DNA of 64,000 nucleotides from Hyphococcus lacteus (GCF_041058985.1 NZ_JBEHZE010000001.1:558001-622000); one strand, 5' to 3'. Shown: positions 53,401 to 62,774, counted from the first letter of the stretch. Notes: generated by a model from the sequence alone, not told the origin. Translations and numbers: made by a program.

Positions 53401-54270
53401 TTAGCTCCAATAACAAAGGCGGCGCGCAAAATACCCAAAGGTCACGACGCCAAATACTGTTGCCAATATCGAAAACCCACCCGCCCAAATGAAACTATTC
53501 ATTACGCCATCAAGTCCTAGCAAAGGTCCACGAACCACGTTGAGAAAGTGCGCCAGCGGATTATATTGCACGACGAACTGATACTCGCCCAACCGGGATG
53601 CCTGCCAGAAAACTGGCGTTACAAAAAATGCGAATGTCAGCCCGGCGGCTGTAAGCTGCCCGACGTCGCGGAAACGAGTCCCGATTGTCCCAATGCCTAA
53701 CGCAAACCAAAAGCCCGTCCAAACAACCATCAGCAAGCCTAGGAAAGACAGCCCAACATCGCCAAGGCTTGGGCGCAACCCAACCGCGAAAACCACAACA
53801 GCAATGACAATCAGTTTGTAACAGAACCCAAGCGCAGCAATACCGATTGCGCGCACCACAAACAAACTTTTGGGAATGGGTGATTGTGTAAACGTCCCCG
53901 ACGCAGCAAGAAAAACTGAAGCACCATCATTAATGATAGTGGATATCAGCCCCCAGACGACAATCCCAACCGCAACATAGGGGAAATATTTACTTAGGTC
54001 TGCCCCAAAAATCTGACCGTATAACACCGCCAGCCCGCTAACCGTCAGCGCTGTTGTCGCCGTCACCCAGAGACCACCAAGGATAGTGCCATGATAGCGC
54101 GTAAAAAACCCTGTACGGATCAATGACCAAATCAGCTTGGGGCGAGCGAACGCACGCTTTAGATCTTCTAGTGCATAATCATAACGGCTACTTGATGCAT
54201 CAAAATAATAGACCGGGGATTTCTCATTATGAGAGATACGAGAATTCGGCTCTATCGATGTATTGCTCAT
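53401..54270 (-). CDS. ABC-2 polysaccharide exporter permease (Wzm/KpsM-like)
   Basis: 289 residues with about six membrane helices after an N-terminal amphipathic region of some 70 residues. WSLIRTGFFTRYHGTILGGLWV is the conserved ABC-2 start, and QYNPLAHFLNVVRGPLLG before the last helices is the family's hallmark. It pairs with the ATPase gene directly downstream. Together they are expected to flip a finished or near-finished glycan on its lipid carrier. Confidence 0.92.
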   Translation of the reverse strand: MSNTSIEPNSRISHNEKSPVYYFDASSSRYDYALEDLKRAFARPKLIWSLIRTGFFTRYHGTILGGLWVTATTALTVSGLAVLYGQIFGADLSKYFPYVAVGIVVWGLISTIINDGASVFLAASGTFTQSPIPKSLFVVRAIGIAALGFCYKLIVIAVVVFAVGLRPSLGDVGLSFLGLLMVVWTGFWFALGIGTIGTRFRDVGQLTAAGLTFAFFVTPVFWQASRLGEYQFVVQYNPLAHFLNVVRGPLLGLDGVMNSFIWAGGFSILATVFGVVTFGYFARRLCYWS

Positions 54271-54341
54271 TTTAAGTGCATTTCAGAAAAAGGGCATTTT
54301 GCAGCTAAGGGACGTTAGGCTGATCCATCAAGAGAAATAAA

Positions 54342-55244
54342 TTATGGCTGATAAGGCTCCCATTTACTAATATCAAAACCATCCTTGTACACCGCAAGAT
54401 TTTTCTCGGTAATTACTTTATGACTAATAAACATAACATCAGCCTGAACAAATCGTCCATTATAGTAGCAAATATCCACAATATCGAAAATTTGGAACCC
54501 CGCTTTCTGAACTGCCTGAATACGTTCCAGCATATTTGTTATACCAACCTCAATGATTACGACATTGCAGTCTTTTAAAGTTGTTTCAGCACCAGCGAGA
54601 ACCTGAAGCTCCGCACCATCAATATCAATTTTAAGGAGAAAGGGTTTCTGTAGGTCTCGCTCACCCACGATCGTATCCAATTTACTCATTGGCACAATAC
54701 GATTTCCCGTTTTGGTGTCGTCCGCCATTCTTGCATGGGTAATTTTTTGTGTATCTCGAACAGTAGCCACGTCCATAGATATCTCGCCGTCACGATCAGA
54801 AACAGCAACATTTAGGATTTCATAAGAGGCATTAACGGACGAATAGTTCCTATTAATTGAATCGTTCCACTCTTTGATGGGCTCCATCAAAAGATGGAAT
54901 TTTGACCTATAATTCGACATTAGTTCGCCGGTACAAGTCAGCACCCCAACATCAAGGATAGTTTCAACAGGTACGTCCATCTCGATCAGCCTTTTCAGTG
55001 CTGAACTCTTTGTCGGTAAACGGCGCTCCGAAACAGCATTTGGCAAAGGCTCGCCCCCCGTCACCTGCTGTGGTGCCTCAACGTTTGGCGAGAACCTACT
55101 TTTGATTTTTCTCAAGAATGCACGCACGTAAAACTCCAATTTTTTAACCGACCTGCATTTATCCAAGTACAGACCGAGCCTCTCACCCATCGCAAGTATC
55201 GTAATATCGCGCTCGTGCGATGCCCGACTGGACCTTTTGATCAC
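54342..55244 (-). CDS. FkbM family SAM-dependent methyltransferase
   Basis: 300 residues (start GTG at 55244; an ATG at 55190 is possible). The FkbM fold is shown by ETILDVGVLTCTGEL (motif I), FHLLMEPIKEW, VAVSDRDGEI, LDTIVGERDLQKPFLLKIDIDG and GAELQVLAGAETTL. FkbM-type enzymes methylate hydroxyls on sugars or natural products. About 90 residues precede the fold and are basic with no known domain. It is divergent from the coiled-coil protein gene (94 bases between). Confidence 0.88.
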   Translation of the reverse strand: MIKRSSRASHERDITILAMGERLGLYLDKCRSVKKLEFYVRAFLRKIKSRFSPNVEAPQQVTGGEPLPNAVSERRLPTKSSALKRLIEMDVPVETILDVGVLTCTGELMSNYRSKFHLLMEPIKEWNDSINRNYSSVNASYEILNVAVSDRDGEISMDVATVRDTQKITHARMADDTKTGNRIVPMSKLDTIVGERDLQKPFLLKIDIDGAELQVLAGAETTLKDCNVVIIEVGITNMLERIQAVQKAGFQIFDIVDICYYNGRFVQADVMFISHKVITEKNLAVYKDGFDISKWEPYQP

Positions 55245-55338
55245 TTTCGAATATTGATTCTGCTAGCATCAAGCGCTGTTATAGTACAGGAATTAGCACT
55301 ATATTTTCCCGCGAATTTAACCCTTTCAGGACTGGCAC

Positions 55339-56613
55339 ATGCGCCTAGTAATTGGCCTCGCCCACAGCAAAAGCCGTAACAATGTCAAATTTAACTTCGC
55401 TTCAGCGTCTGGTGATTCGCCCGTATACACCCGCGATATTACACCCGACGGCTTACGCTTTGACCGGGACGTATTGGAGCCAAAAACTCGTGTGACCGCA
55501 ATCGAGCGGTTTCAACAATTTGGACCGACAGCCATTGCGGAGCTTGGGGAGCCAGGAACGTGGCCGCTCATTGACGCGCTTCTTTCCGCTGACGATGATG
55601 TCCGAGCGCTTTTTATCTACCAAGGGGCCGCGTCCTATATTGCCAACGCACTCGCCGAGGGTGTGCCGACTGAAGACGCCCTCAATCAATGGCAAGAATT
55701 GGTCAGGCCGTTACTCACAGCCTATCGTCGTCATCGCAACAAAACAGTGCTGATCGAGCGCGACAACGCAACTCACACGCCGAGGGATTTTCATTTCGCA
55801 TGCAAAGACAATTTTGAAATCGACGCAGAAGTTATTCTGACACAGGAAAACCCATCATCACTGGCTATCTTTAAAAGCATCGCCACACAAATCATTGCAG
55901 ACCACCCCGAGACAGAGAATCTTTCCTCCGAGCTTAGCGTATCGGCGCTGCGATTTTCGCAAAAACCTGGCGCTCTCGGCGACAAAGCACTGAACGAACT
56001 CACTATGCTAAATGAGCGCATTAGCGCGTTACATCAGAAATTGGAGCAATCCACACAAAACGTCGAACAACTTGAACGCAAAGGTGAAGAAAACAACCTT
56101 CTACGTACACAACTATATCGCGTTCAAAGCGAGCTCGAGACGCGTTACAAGTCCATCGCCTTTGGCGCTGAGCACGAAAAGAAGTTAAAAAAATACCGTC
56201 AGGAAATCGCCCAACTTAAGCAAGACATCGTAAAAATCCGATCTAGCTCTTCATGGCGAATAACAGCCCCCATAAGGTGGACGTTTCAATCGCTGAGTGG
56301 TGCGTTCCGACTTCGTAACCTTCTGCGCACTAAGCGTCACGCCAGGTTAATTCGTAATTCTCAGTATTTTGACCAAGCATGGTACATCGCAAAATATGAC
56401 GATGTCATTAGACTAGGGGCGGATCCAGCGGAACATTATATTCGGCATGGAGGACGCGAAGGGCGCGCACCAGGGCCAAATTTCGACAGTATCGCTTATC
56501 TAAAGGCCAATCCCGACATCGCTGCTGCTGGCCTCAATCCACTTGTTCACTACCTGCAACACGGGAAGACTGAGGGACGCGCCCTTAAACCTATGAGCAC
56601 AAAACAACGATAG
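55339..56613 (+). CDS. Coiled-coil protein of the glycan locus, unknown N-terminal domain, C-terminal EGR-type repeats
   Basis: 424 residues. Residues 1-180 form an unrecognised globular domain (LVIGLAHSKSRNNVKFNFAS, GEPGTWPLIDALLSADDDVR). About 205-315 is a long heptad coiled coil (LNERISALHQKLEQSTQNVE, KKYRQEIAQLKQDIVKI). Then SSSWRITAPIRW, a motif often seen beside coiled coils in glycosyltransferase-locus proteins. The end has two related repeats of about 40 residues: YFDQAWYIAKYDDVI...HYIRHGGREGRAP and FDSIAYLKANPDI...HYLQHGKTEGRAL. No catalytic motif is seen. It heads a four-gene plus-strand operon, so a scaffold or adaptor role is plausible but unproven. Confidence 0.7.
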   Translation: MRLVIGLAHSKSRNNVKFNFASASGDSPVYTRDITPDGLRFDRDVLEPKTRVTAIERFQQFGPTAIAELGEPGTWPLIDALLSADDDVRALFIYQGAASYIANALAEGVPTEDALNQWQELVRPLLTAYRRHRNKTVLIERDNATHTPRDFHFACKDNFEIDAEVILTQENPSSLAIFKSIATQIIADHPETENLSSELSVSALRFSQKPGALGDKALNELTMLNERISALHQKLEQSTQNVEQLERKGEENNLLRTQLYRVQSELETRYKSIAFGAEHEKKLKKYRQEIAQLKQDIVKIRSSSSWRITAPIRWTFQSLSGAFRLRNLLRTKRHARLIRNSQYFDQAWYIAKYDDVIRLGADPAEHYIRHGGREGRAPGPNFDSIAYLKANPDIAAAGLNPLVHYLQHGKTEGRALKPMSTKQR

Positions 56614-56652
56614 ACGCCTACGGATTATATTTATTGCTAAAGGAACTCTCAA

Positions 56653-57471
56653 TTGTCCGATAACGCGCAAAAAAACTTTGATACTATCGTCCACCTCGGC
56701 GCAGGACGCGACACGAATGGACAACAAGCCGACTATGGGGCACGGCGCATCATTCTAGTAGAAGCCAATCCTGATGCTGCCGATGTTTTAGCCGCGCGCA
56801 ACGCAAAACGTTCTCATGTCACCGTACTGCCAAAAGCAGTAGCGGGTAGTGTCGGCACGCGCGTTTTAAATGTTCTCAACTTGCAAAGTGCCAGTAGCCT
56901 TAACACTCCGACGGGCCTGAAAAAGCTATATCCAAACATCGAAATCGTGAAAACAATTCCGGTGAACACCCTTGCAGCGGATAATTTTATTCAAGAACTT
57001 GGTTTGGGCGAAACACAGCGGCATCTGTTGGTTATCGACACGCCCGGCGTTGAATACGAGATCCTTCAATCACTGATTGATAGCAAACTTCTTACGCAGT
57101 TCACACGCGTTCACATACACAGTACAGAAAATCAGCTATATGAAGGCGCAAAAACAACCCGAGAAATTGGGCCCCTTCTTTCAAAACAGGGCTTTAGCAC
57201 TTCGATTGATGCGTCCACACCAGATCACCCGATCATAAAAGCAGAACTGTCACAGTTTTACGCAGAGCTCGTGAAAACTCGCGCCGAGCTTGCCGAAGCA
57301 AAGGCTGAAATCGCACGCCTCGAGAAAGAATCCGGAATAGAAATTGCGCGCTTGGAAAGAATTGTACAAGAAGCGCATTATCGAAGCGAGCTGACAAATA
57401 GCGAGTTGGTAAAAACAGATGCGCAACTGGAATTGATCAAAGACTTCTTGTCTCGGAATAAAGCATCCTAA
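56653..57471 (+). CDS. Divergent FkbM-like methyltransferase with C-terminal coiled coil
   Basis: 272 residues, start TTG at 56653 with AAGGA eight bases upstream. Residues 8-190 resemble a Rossmann FkbM fold (FDTIVHLGAGRDTNG, IILVEANPDAADVL, VTVLPKAVAGSVGT, HLLVIDTPGVEYEIL). However, the usual DVGANxG and KIDVEGAE motifs are changed to HLGAGRDTNG and VIDTPGVEYE, so SAM binding and activity are uncertain. About 198-265 is a strong coiled coil (VKTRAELAEAKAEIARLEKE). It lies between the coiled-coil protein and the TPR-FkbM gene; the next ATG is one base after its stop. Confidence 0.72.
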   Translation: MSDNAQKNFDTIVHLGAGRDTNGQQADYGARRIILVEANPDAADVLAARNAKRSHVTVLPKAVAGSVGTRVLNVLNLQSASSLNTPTGLKKLYPNIEIVKTIPVNTLAADNFIQELGLGETQRHLLVIDTPGVEYEILQSLIDSKLLTQFTRVHIHSTENQLYEGAKTTREIGPLLSKQGFSTSIDASTPDHPIIKAELSQFYAELVKTRAELAEAKAEIARLEKESGIEIARLERIVQEAHYRSELTNSELVKTDAQLELIKDFLSRNKAS

Positions 57472-57472
57472 C

Positions 57473-58678
57473 ATGACATCCAATAACCATAGCAGCGCAA
57501 AATCGAATGCAGCGCTATCGTTCTCTAAAGGTGACTGGGGTGCCCTCATCGAATTTTCCGAGACGCAGCTCAGCGATGATCCAAATGGTGCAAAAGCATA
57601 TGCCTATGTCGCTTGCGCGCACCAACAACTAGGACACAAAAAAGAAGCCGAACGCTTTGTTAAAAAGAGTCAAGAACACGGATGTCCACCAAAGGCTATT
57701 GCTCATATTTTAATCGCAGGTGTACATCGTTCATTAGGCCGCGCCTTGCTTTTAAACAAAAAAATAGACGAAGCTGAATCTCACTTTTTAGAAGCCCTAA
57801 AGGTAACAGGATTAGACATAGCACCGCTACAGGCGCACGATGTTGCAGTCCGTGAAATGATCGAATTAGGACTTCTCCCCGATGCCGCAAATAAAATTGC
57901 ACACCACACTGACGAACTAAAGTCGATCCCGCGTCCGCCATCGGATTTTTCAAAACTGGCAATTTTGGATTCGGAATTGCGCCTTTTAAAACATGAATTC
58001 ACCGTTGCTCTTACGCGCGGACAACTCTACCAATCGTCAACCGACCACACGCCTAATTCAACCGATTTGAAAAGTCGTTCCATGGCACAGCTCGGTCAGG
58101 ACCTTTGGGTCCTAGAAACTTGCGGCCATAAACGCGCCGGTTTTTTTGTGGAATTTGGTGCCACTAATGGGGTCACCTTGAGCAATACCTATTTACTCGA
58201 AAAGGAGTTTGATTGGGGCGGCTTGCTCGCAGAGCCAAACCCAAAATTCCTGCAAGAGCTAAAGAAAAACCGACAATCTACAGTTAGCGACGCATGCATT
58301 GGCGCAACAACGGGTGAAGAAGTCGAGTTCATCTTTGCAGATGTTTTTGGCGGCATGAGCAAACACGCCGACGCGGATGGCCATGGTGACCGGCGCACAG
58401 CCTATAAGGACGCCGGCGAGCTAACCGTCTTAACAACCATTTCACTTCATGACTTTCTACGAAAACACAAAGCACCCAAACAAATTGATTATATCAGTGT
58501 CGATACTGAGGGAAGCGAATATGAGATCCTAAAAGAGTTTCCGTTTGATGAGTGGGATGTTCGTTGCTGGACTGTAGAACACAACTTCGCGCCCATTCGA
58601 AAGGAAATCCATGCCCTTTTCATATCCCATGGCTACACCCGCGTTGAGGCCCAGTGGGATGATTGGTATTATCGCTGA
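57473..58678 (+). CDS. TPR-domain FkbM family methyltransferase
   Basis: 401 residues. The N-terminal 115 residues are TPR-like helices (AKAYAYVACAHQQLGHKKEA, SLGRALLLNKKIDEAESHFL). The C-terminal part (about 205-400) is an FkbM methyltransferase: SMAQLGQDLWVLETC, GFFVEFGATNGVTLSNTYLL (motif I), LLAEPNPKFLQEL, and IDYISVDTEGSEYEILKEF. The pattern QDLW...FFVEFGA is shared by FkbM proteins in polysaccharide loci. It is translated one base after the preceding gene. Probably methylates the glycan, with the TPR part holding partners. Confidence 0.86.
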   Translation: MTSNNHSSAKSNAALSFSKGDWGALIEFSETQLSDDPNGAKAYAYVACAHQQLGHKKEAERFVKKSQEHGCPPKAIAHILIAGVHRSLGRALLLNKKIDEAESHFLEALKVTGLDIAPLQAHDVAVREMIELGLLPDAANKIAHHTDELKSIPRPPSDFSKLAILDSELRLLKHEFTVALTRGQLYQSSTDHTPNSTDLKSRSMAQLGQDLWVLETCGHKRAGFFVEFGATNGVTLSNTYLLEKEFDWGGLLAEPNPKFLQELKKNRQSTVSDACIGATTGEEVEFIFADVFGGMSKHADADGHGDRRTAYKDAGELTVLTTISLHDFLRKHKAPKQIDYISVDTEGSEYEILKEFPFDEWDVRCWTVEHNFAPIRKEIHALFISHGYTRVEAQWDDWYYR

Positions 58679-58695
58679 GCAACGTGACATATAAA

Positions 58696-61600
58696 ATGCA
58701 AGAAAAAAATGCCACAAACGTTTTCGTTGTTACACCAAGCTTCAATGCTGGAACCACAATCATTCGCACACTAATGAGCGTAGCGTCACAATCTGGCAAT
58801 ATTCGGATATTCCACCATGTAGCAGATGGGGGCTCAAACGATTCAACAGTCTCAAAACTGCGCGACTGGAGCAAATTAGTTCAGACACAGACCTTCCCGG
58901 TTCTCGCAAGGAAATACCAGTTCTCATTCAGTTCTGAACCTGACAATGGAATGTACGATGCGATCGCAAACGGGTTCAGCCAATTTTCGCTAACACCAGA
59001 TGATTGGATGTGTTGGATTAATGCTGACGATGTGTTTTTACCGGGATCATTTGCTCTTTTAGGACAAGTTTCAAGAGCTGCCGACTCTAAAGAAATATCA
59101 TGGCTGACGGGCACCGCTGCAATTGCAGCAGAAGATATTTCTATGCTTCACACCAGTAGGCCGGTCGGGTCCTCTGTTGTGAAGCACGACTTATGCGACG
59201 GCACCCACTGGGAGTTTATTCAATCTGAAGGCACATTCTTTAAAAATAAACTATGGCACCAAATTGATATTCAAAATGATTTCCGACGCTTTCGATACGC
59301 AGGTGATTGGAATTTATGGCGGCTATTTGCTCAGAACCATGAGCTTTTTCAGACAAAGCATCCCCTTGCTGTTTTTTCAATTCGAGACGGACAACTAAGT
59401 AGCACCAATAGAAGTGAATACGAAGCCGAGATCGAAGCGCAAGTTTCTACGGCGGAAAGAGAATCCAACTTCGACGCACTAGGCAAAAACGATTTAGTCG
59501 GCAAAGCAATTAGAGTTTCTATGAAACCAATCCGCATAATCGTTGAAGACCGGAATTTGAAAAATCACCTCGAATATCGCCATCTAGAACGGAAAAAATC
59601 CAATGCGCTAGTTGCATCACAACAGGCCTGCGGCTCAATCATCGCGCATGACGAAAAATGGCAGTTCCCGGCCATTACAGAACAGCATGCGTTTAACAAA
59701 GTAAAAGAATGGATGCCACCAAATGCTACAGCGCTATATTTCGCATTTCCGTGGGCAACGTTAATCGACAAAACCAATAACAAAGCAGATGATGCCGGGG
59801 TACTTGAAAAAGAAGCGTTAAATGCTGCAAAGAACATATTCCCGTCAGGGCGGCCGGTTATAACCGTTTGCCAACACATCCTTATGGAAGATTTTTTAGA
59901 TATTTTCCGGGAGTGCGGAATTACGGATATATTCTGGACACACGCGACAAAAATGAATGAAACGGAAGATATCAGAAATGGTATTCGTATACATCCTTTT
60001 CCGTTGTTTCCAGTGCAAGTCGGCGATAACGCACAATCCATTCAACCCCGCGACATTCTTTTTTCTTTCATTGGTGCAAAATCAAACCAATGGTATCTAA
60101 CCGACACTCGACGTCATATAATTGAATTATTGGAAGACGACCCGCGCGGCGTTGTGATTGGTCGGGAAGATTGGCACTACAACAAAATTGTTTATAGTCA
60201 TCAAGTTAAAGCTACCCATGTTGATCCGACGGGTCTCGTCGACATGGATAGAAGCAAAGTATTCAAAGAAACGCTCAACCGGAGTATATTTTCACTTTGC
60301 CCTTCCGGGTCTGGGCCGAACTCAATCCGCCTATGGGAATCGATTGCGTCGGGTTCAATTCCGGTCATTATGGCAGATACATACCTACCCCCTGGCGATG
60401 AAACTTTGTGGCAAGAAGCAGCAGTTTTTGTTGAGGAAACTCAGCAAAACATTACGGAATTGCCTGAGCTTCTGGAGGAGCTAGCCAAAGACACCGACCT
60501 AATTTCCACGAAGCGTAAAGCGATGCAGCAATTGCTGATGTTGTACGGTCCCGACGCATTTATCTACGACATACAAAATCTTATCCTCCAAAAGGATCAA
60601 GACGCCATTGCAAAATCACACATTTCAGAACTGCCATTATCGGGTGATCAACTCCTTGAAAGCGCTCAACTGGCATTCGACAAAAAAGACGCTGCAAGCA
60701 GGTCGGTATTCCTCAACGCACTGGCGAGCCGAGCATTAATCGCACCCGAAGAATTTTCAGCGCACATCAACGACAATAAAAATTTGCAACCCTACATAGA
60801 TCGTGCGGTTAAAGATAATCCTGAAGATGAGAATGTAAAAATTATAAATCGCACTCGCAACGCCTCCCTGACAACATTATCTTCGAAATACATCAAAGAG
60901 AAAGTTCAGGTTTCATTGCAAGGTAAGCATTCAAATCGCACACCACTTTCCTATCCTGCTTATAGAGAATTATTTACGCCGTATATAGATTATACCGCCA
61001 GCACTACTTCTAAAAGTATCTGTGTCACAGGATTTGATATTGATTTTAGAGATTCTAACATCGTATCGCAATGTCTAGATAAGTTCGAAAAAAAACCAGT
61101 CGTTATTTCCGAAGAGCCCTTATGGGATACGGTTTGGGCAACCGCATTCGATAAAGATACAGTAAAAATGGGAATTAATGGACAGGACTTTGCCTACAAA
61201 GCACTAAACCACATGACCTCGCCGATATTCGCTTTTGACAAACTTCCGTATTTTATAACTACCGAAAACCATTACTTCGTTCGGTATGCCAATCTTTTTA
61301 AACGAAACGCCGAGCTAACACCGGCTGAAATCTTGGCTGTTTGGGATAAGGCCAAGTGGAAATTCGCATCCTTTGCAGAACGTCGCGAAGACTCGCGCTA
61401 TGACTTCACTCGACCGAACGAGGATTTATACGGCTTATCCGCGTATAGAACCCGAATTGCTGATGGCTTTGGTGGTAATGATGCCCTTCGTTGCGGAAAA
61501 GGGTGGAATGAAACGGGACCGCGCCAAGCATTACCCGATTGGCATCTCGACAAATTAGCGTCACTTGACCGAAATTCCTTTGTCGTTTCAGGTTTAGAAA

Positions 61601-61914
61601 ACACACACCAGCAGCATTACATCACCGAGAAAATTTTTGATGCGTTCGCTTGTCTCGGGGTGCCTCTTTATTTCGCTAGCCCAAAACACCGCATCCACGA
61701 CATCATTCCATCTGATACATTCATTAATTTGTTCGGATTAGAATCTGACGAGGCCATCGAAAAGATCAAAAGTTTCGCCCCAGATCTCGCATTCGCTGAA
61801 GCTTACCTGGAAACGCAAAAACGCCTCAGCAAGCTGTTCTCCGATCCGCAAACCCTAATCAAAGAACGAAATCGTGTTGTTGACGAAACCGTTTCTGCCT
61901 TGATCAAGCTATAG
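58696..61914 (+). CDS. Three-domain glycosyltransferase: GT2, exostosin/GT47-like and GT10 fucosyltransferase-like
   Basis: About 1072 residues from the ATG at 58696; a reading from a TTG at 58663 overlaps the previous gene, and no start has a strong site. Domain 1 (about 8-250) is GT2: NVFVVTPSFNAGTTIIRTL, VADGGSNDSTV, CWINADDVFLPGSF (metal-binding Asp). Domain 2 (about 340-620) is exostosin-like, with SLCPSGSGPNSIRLWESIAS near residue 533. After a helical linker, domain 3 (about 750-1072) ends with SGLENTHQQHYITEKIFDAF and CLGVPLYFASPKHRIHDIIP, matching GT10 alpha-1,3-fucosyltransferases. This suggests three sugar transfers by one polypeptide, perhaps including fucose. It is the last gene of the plus operon and converges with a GT2 gene 2 bases away. 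Confidence 0.85.
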   Translation: MQEKNATNVFVVTPSFNAGTTIIRTLMSVASQSGNIRIFHHVADGGSNDSTVSKLRDWSKLVQTQTFPVLARKYQFSFSSEPDNGMYDAIANGFSQFSLTPDDWMCWINADDVFLPGSFALLGQVSRAADSKEISWLTGTAAIAAEDISMLHTSRPVGSSVVKHDLCDGTHWEFIQSEGTFFKNKLWHQIDIQNDFRRFRYAGDWNLWRLFAQNHELFQTKHPLAVFSIRDGQLSSTNRSEYEAEIEAQVSTAERESNFDALGKNDLVGKAIRVSMKPIRIIVEDRNLKNHLEYRHLERKKSNALVASQQACGSIIAHDEKWQFPAITEQHAFNKVKEWMPPNATALYFAFPWATLIDKTNNKADDAGVLEKEALNAAKNIFPSGRPVITVCQHILMEDFLDIFRECGITDIFWTHATKMNETEDIRNGIRIHPFPLFPVQVGDNAQSIQPRDILFSFIGAKSNQWYLTDTRRHIIELLEDDPRGVVIGREDWHYNKIVYSHQVKATHVDPTGLVDMDRSKVFKETLNRSIFSLCPSGSGPNSIRLWESIASGSIPVIMADTYLPPGDETLWQEAAVFVEETQQNITELPELLEELAKDTDLISTKRKAMQQLLMLYGPDAFIYDIQNLILQKDQDAIAKSHISELPLSGDQLLESAQLAFDKKDAASRSVFLNALASRALIAPEEFSAHINDNKNLQPYIDRAVKDNPEDENVKIINRTRNASLTTLSSKYIKEKVQVSLQGKHSNRTPLSYPAYRELFTPYIDYTASTTSKSICVTGFDIDFRDSNIVSQCLDKFEKKPVVISEEPLWDTVWATAFDKDTVKMGINGQDFAYKALNHMTSPIFAFDKLPYFITTENHYFVRYANLFKRNAELTPAEILAVWDKAKWKFASFAERREDSRYDFTRPNEDLYGLSAYRTRIADGFGGNDALRCGKGWNETGPRQALPDWHLDKLASLDRNSFVVSGLENTHQQHYITEKIFDAFACLGVPLYFASPKHRIHDIIPSDTFINLFGLESDEAIEKIKSFAPDLAFAEAYLETQKRLSKLFSDPQTLIKERNRVVDETVSALIKL

Positions 61915-61916
61915 CG

Positions 61917-62774
61917 TCATTGGTCAGCTCTATCTTCTTCATGGGCCAATTGCGCAGCTCTTGTGGATGTCGCTCGTAAATAGATTGCTCGCGCCAAATT
62001 CGCCAAAGGCTGCGGCAGAAACTTTGCGCCGGCGGTACGGATTTCTTGGATATATTTTTCCTCGCCCACGATTGATCGATTGTTGGCGTGCCGCCGAAAT
62101 CCACCCAAAACAGTTGGTACGGTTACCAATTTTGTCTGGGCCGCAAATGACTTCCATAACTTGAAATCACCGGCAAGATTTGCGTTTTGAAACATCGCCT
62201 TTTCAGACGTAGACAATCCCTCAAACAAACTCCGTTTAAAGAATACACTCTCTTGCTGAATGTACCCTAGCAACTGACTGTGAAACCACCCACCTTTGAT
62301 CAAAATTTGTGGGTGCCACCCCTCAGGCCGCAAAAATCGCAGCGTTCCGTCTGCGTCCCAACAGGCCGGAAATCCACTCACCCAGTCAGCATCTTCTCGT
62401 CTTTTTGCAAAACCAAAAACCACCTCTAGTGCCCATGAGGTGTATAAATCATCGGCATTCAACCATGATAGCCAGTCACCGCACGCGTGACCAAACCCCT
62501 CTACGATCGCTGCATATTGACCAAGGCCCGGACGTTCCAAAACTTGAAGGCGAGAGTCTTGAGATGCCGCTTCGTTTGCTATGGTCAATGTCTGATCACT
62601 TGAACCACCATCAACGATAATATGTTCATAGGAATCAAACGATTGAGAACGGATTGAGTTAATCGTCTCTGCGAGATATTTCTCGCCGTTCAAGACTGGC
62701 GTGATAATGGAAAATTTGGGTAATTTTCCATCTAAAGAATGAGACAAGTTTTTTAGTTCAGCGCGTTCAATCAT
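61917..62774 (-). CDS. GT2 family glycosyltransferase
   Basis: 285 residues from the ATG at 62774, overlapping the sulfotransferase stop by 8 bases. GT-A motifs: FSIITPVLNGEKYLAETINS, IIVDGGSSDQTL and GDWLSWLNADDLYTSWALE (DxD-like). A receptor-side ESVFFKRSLFEGL segment follows. It is related in pattern to the first domain of the three-domain protein next door (both have DGGSxD, WxNADD and an ES/GxFFK segment), so the two may have arisen from one another. Transfers a sugar in surface glycan assembly; donor unknown. Confidence 0.9.
   Translation of the reverse strand: MIERAELKNLSHSLDGKLPKFSIITPVLNGEKYLAETINSIRSQSFDSYEHIIVDGGSSDQTLTIANEAASQDSRLQVLERPGLGQYAAIVEGFGHACGDWLSWLNADDLYTSWALEVVFGFAKRREDADWVSGFPACWDADGTLRFLRPEGWHPQILIKGGWFHSQLLGYIQQESVFFKRSLFEGLSTSEKAMFQNANLAGDFKLWKSFAAQTKLVTVPTVLGGFRRHANNRSIVGEEKYIQEIRTAGAKFLPQPLANLARAIYLRATSTRAAQLAHEEDRADQ

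Noticed and set aside
56380..56600. Direct repeat near the end of the coiled-coil protein gene as a mobile element end
   Set aside because: The similarity is at protein level between two 40-residue repeats of one protein. There is no inverted terminal repeat or transposase.
59565..60041. 158-codon minus-strand frame inside the three-domain glycosyltransferase gene
   Set aside because: The plus-strand protein has clear domains across this stretch. The minus frame has no recognisable product.
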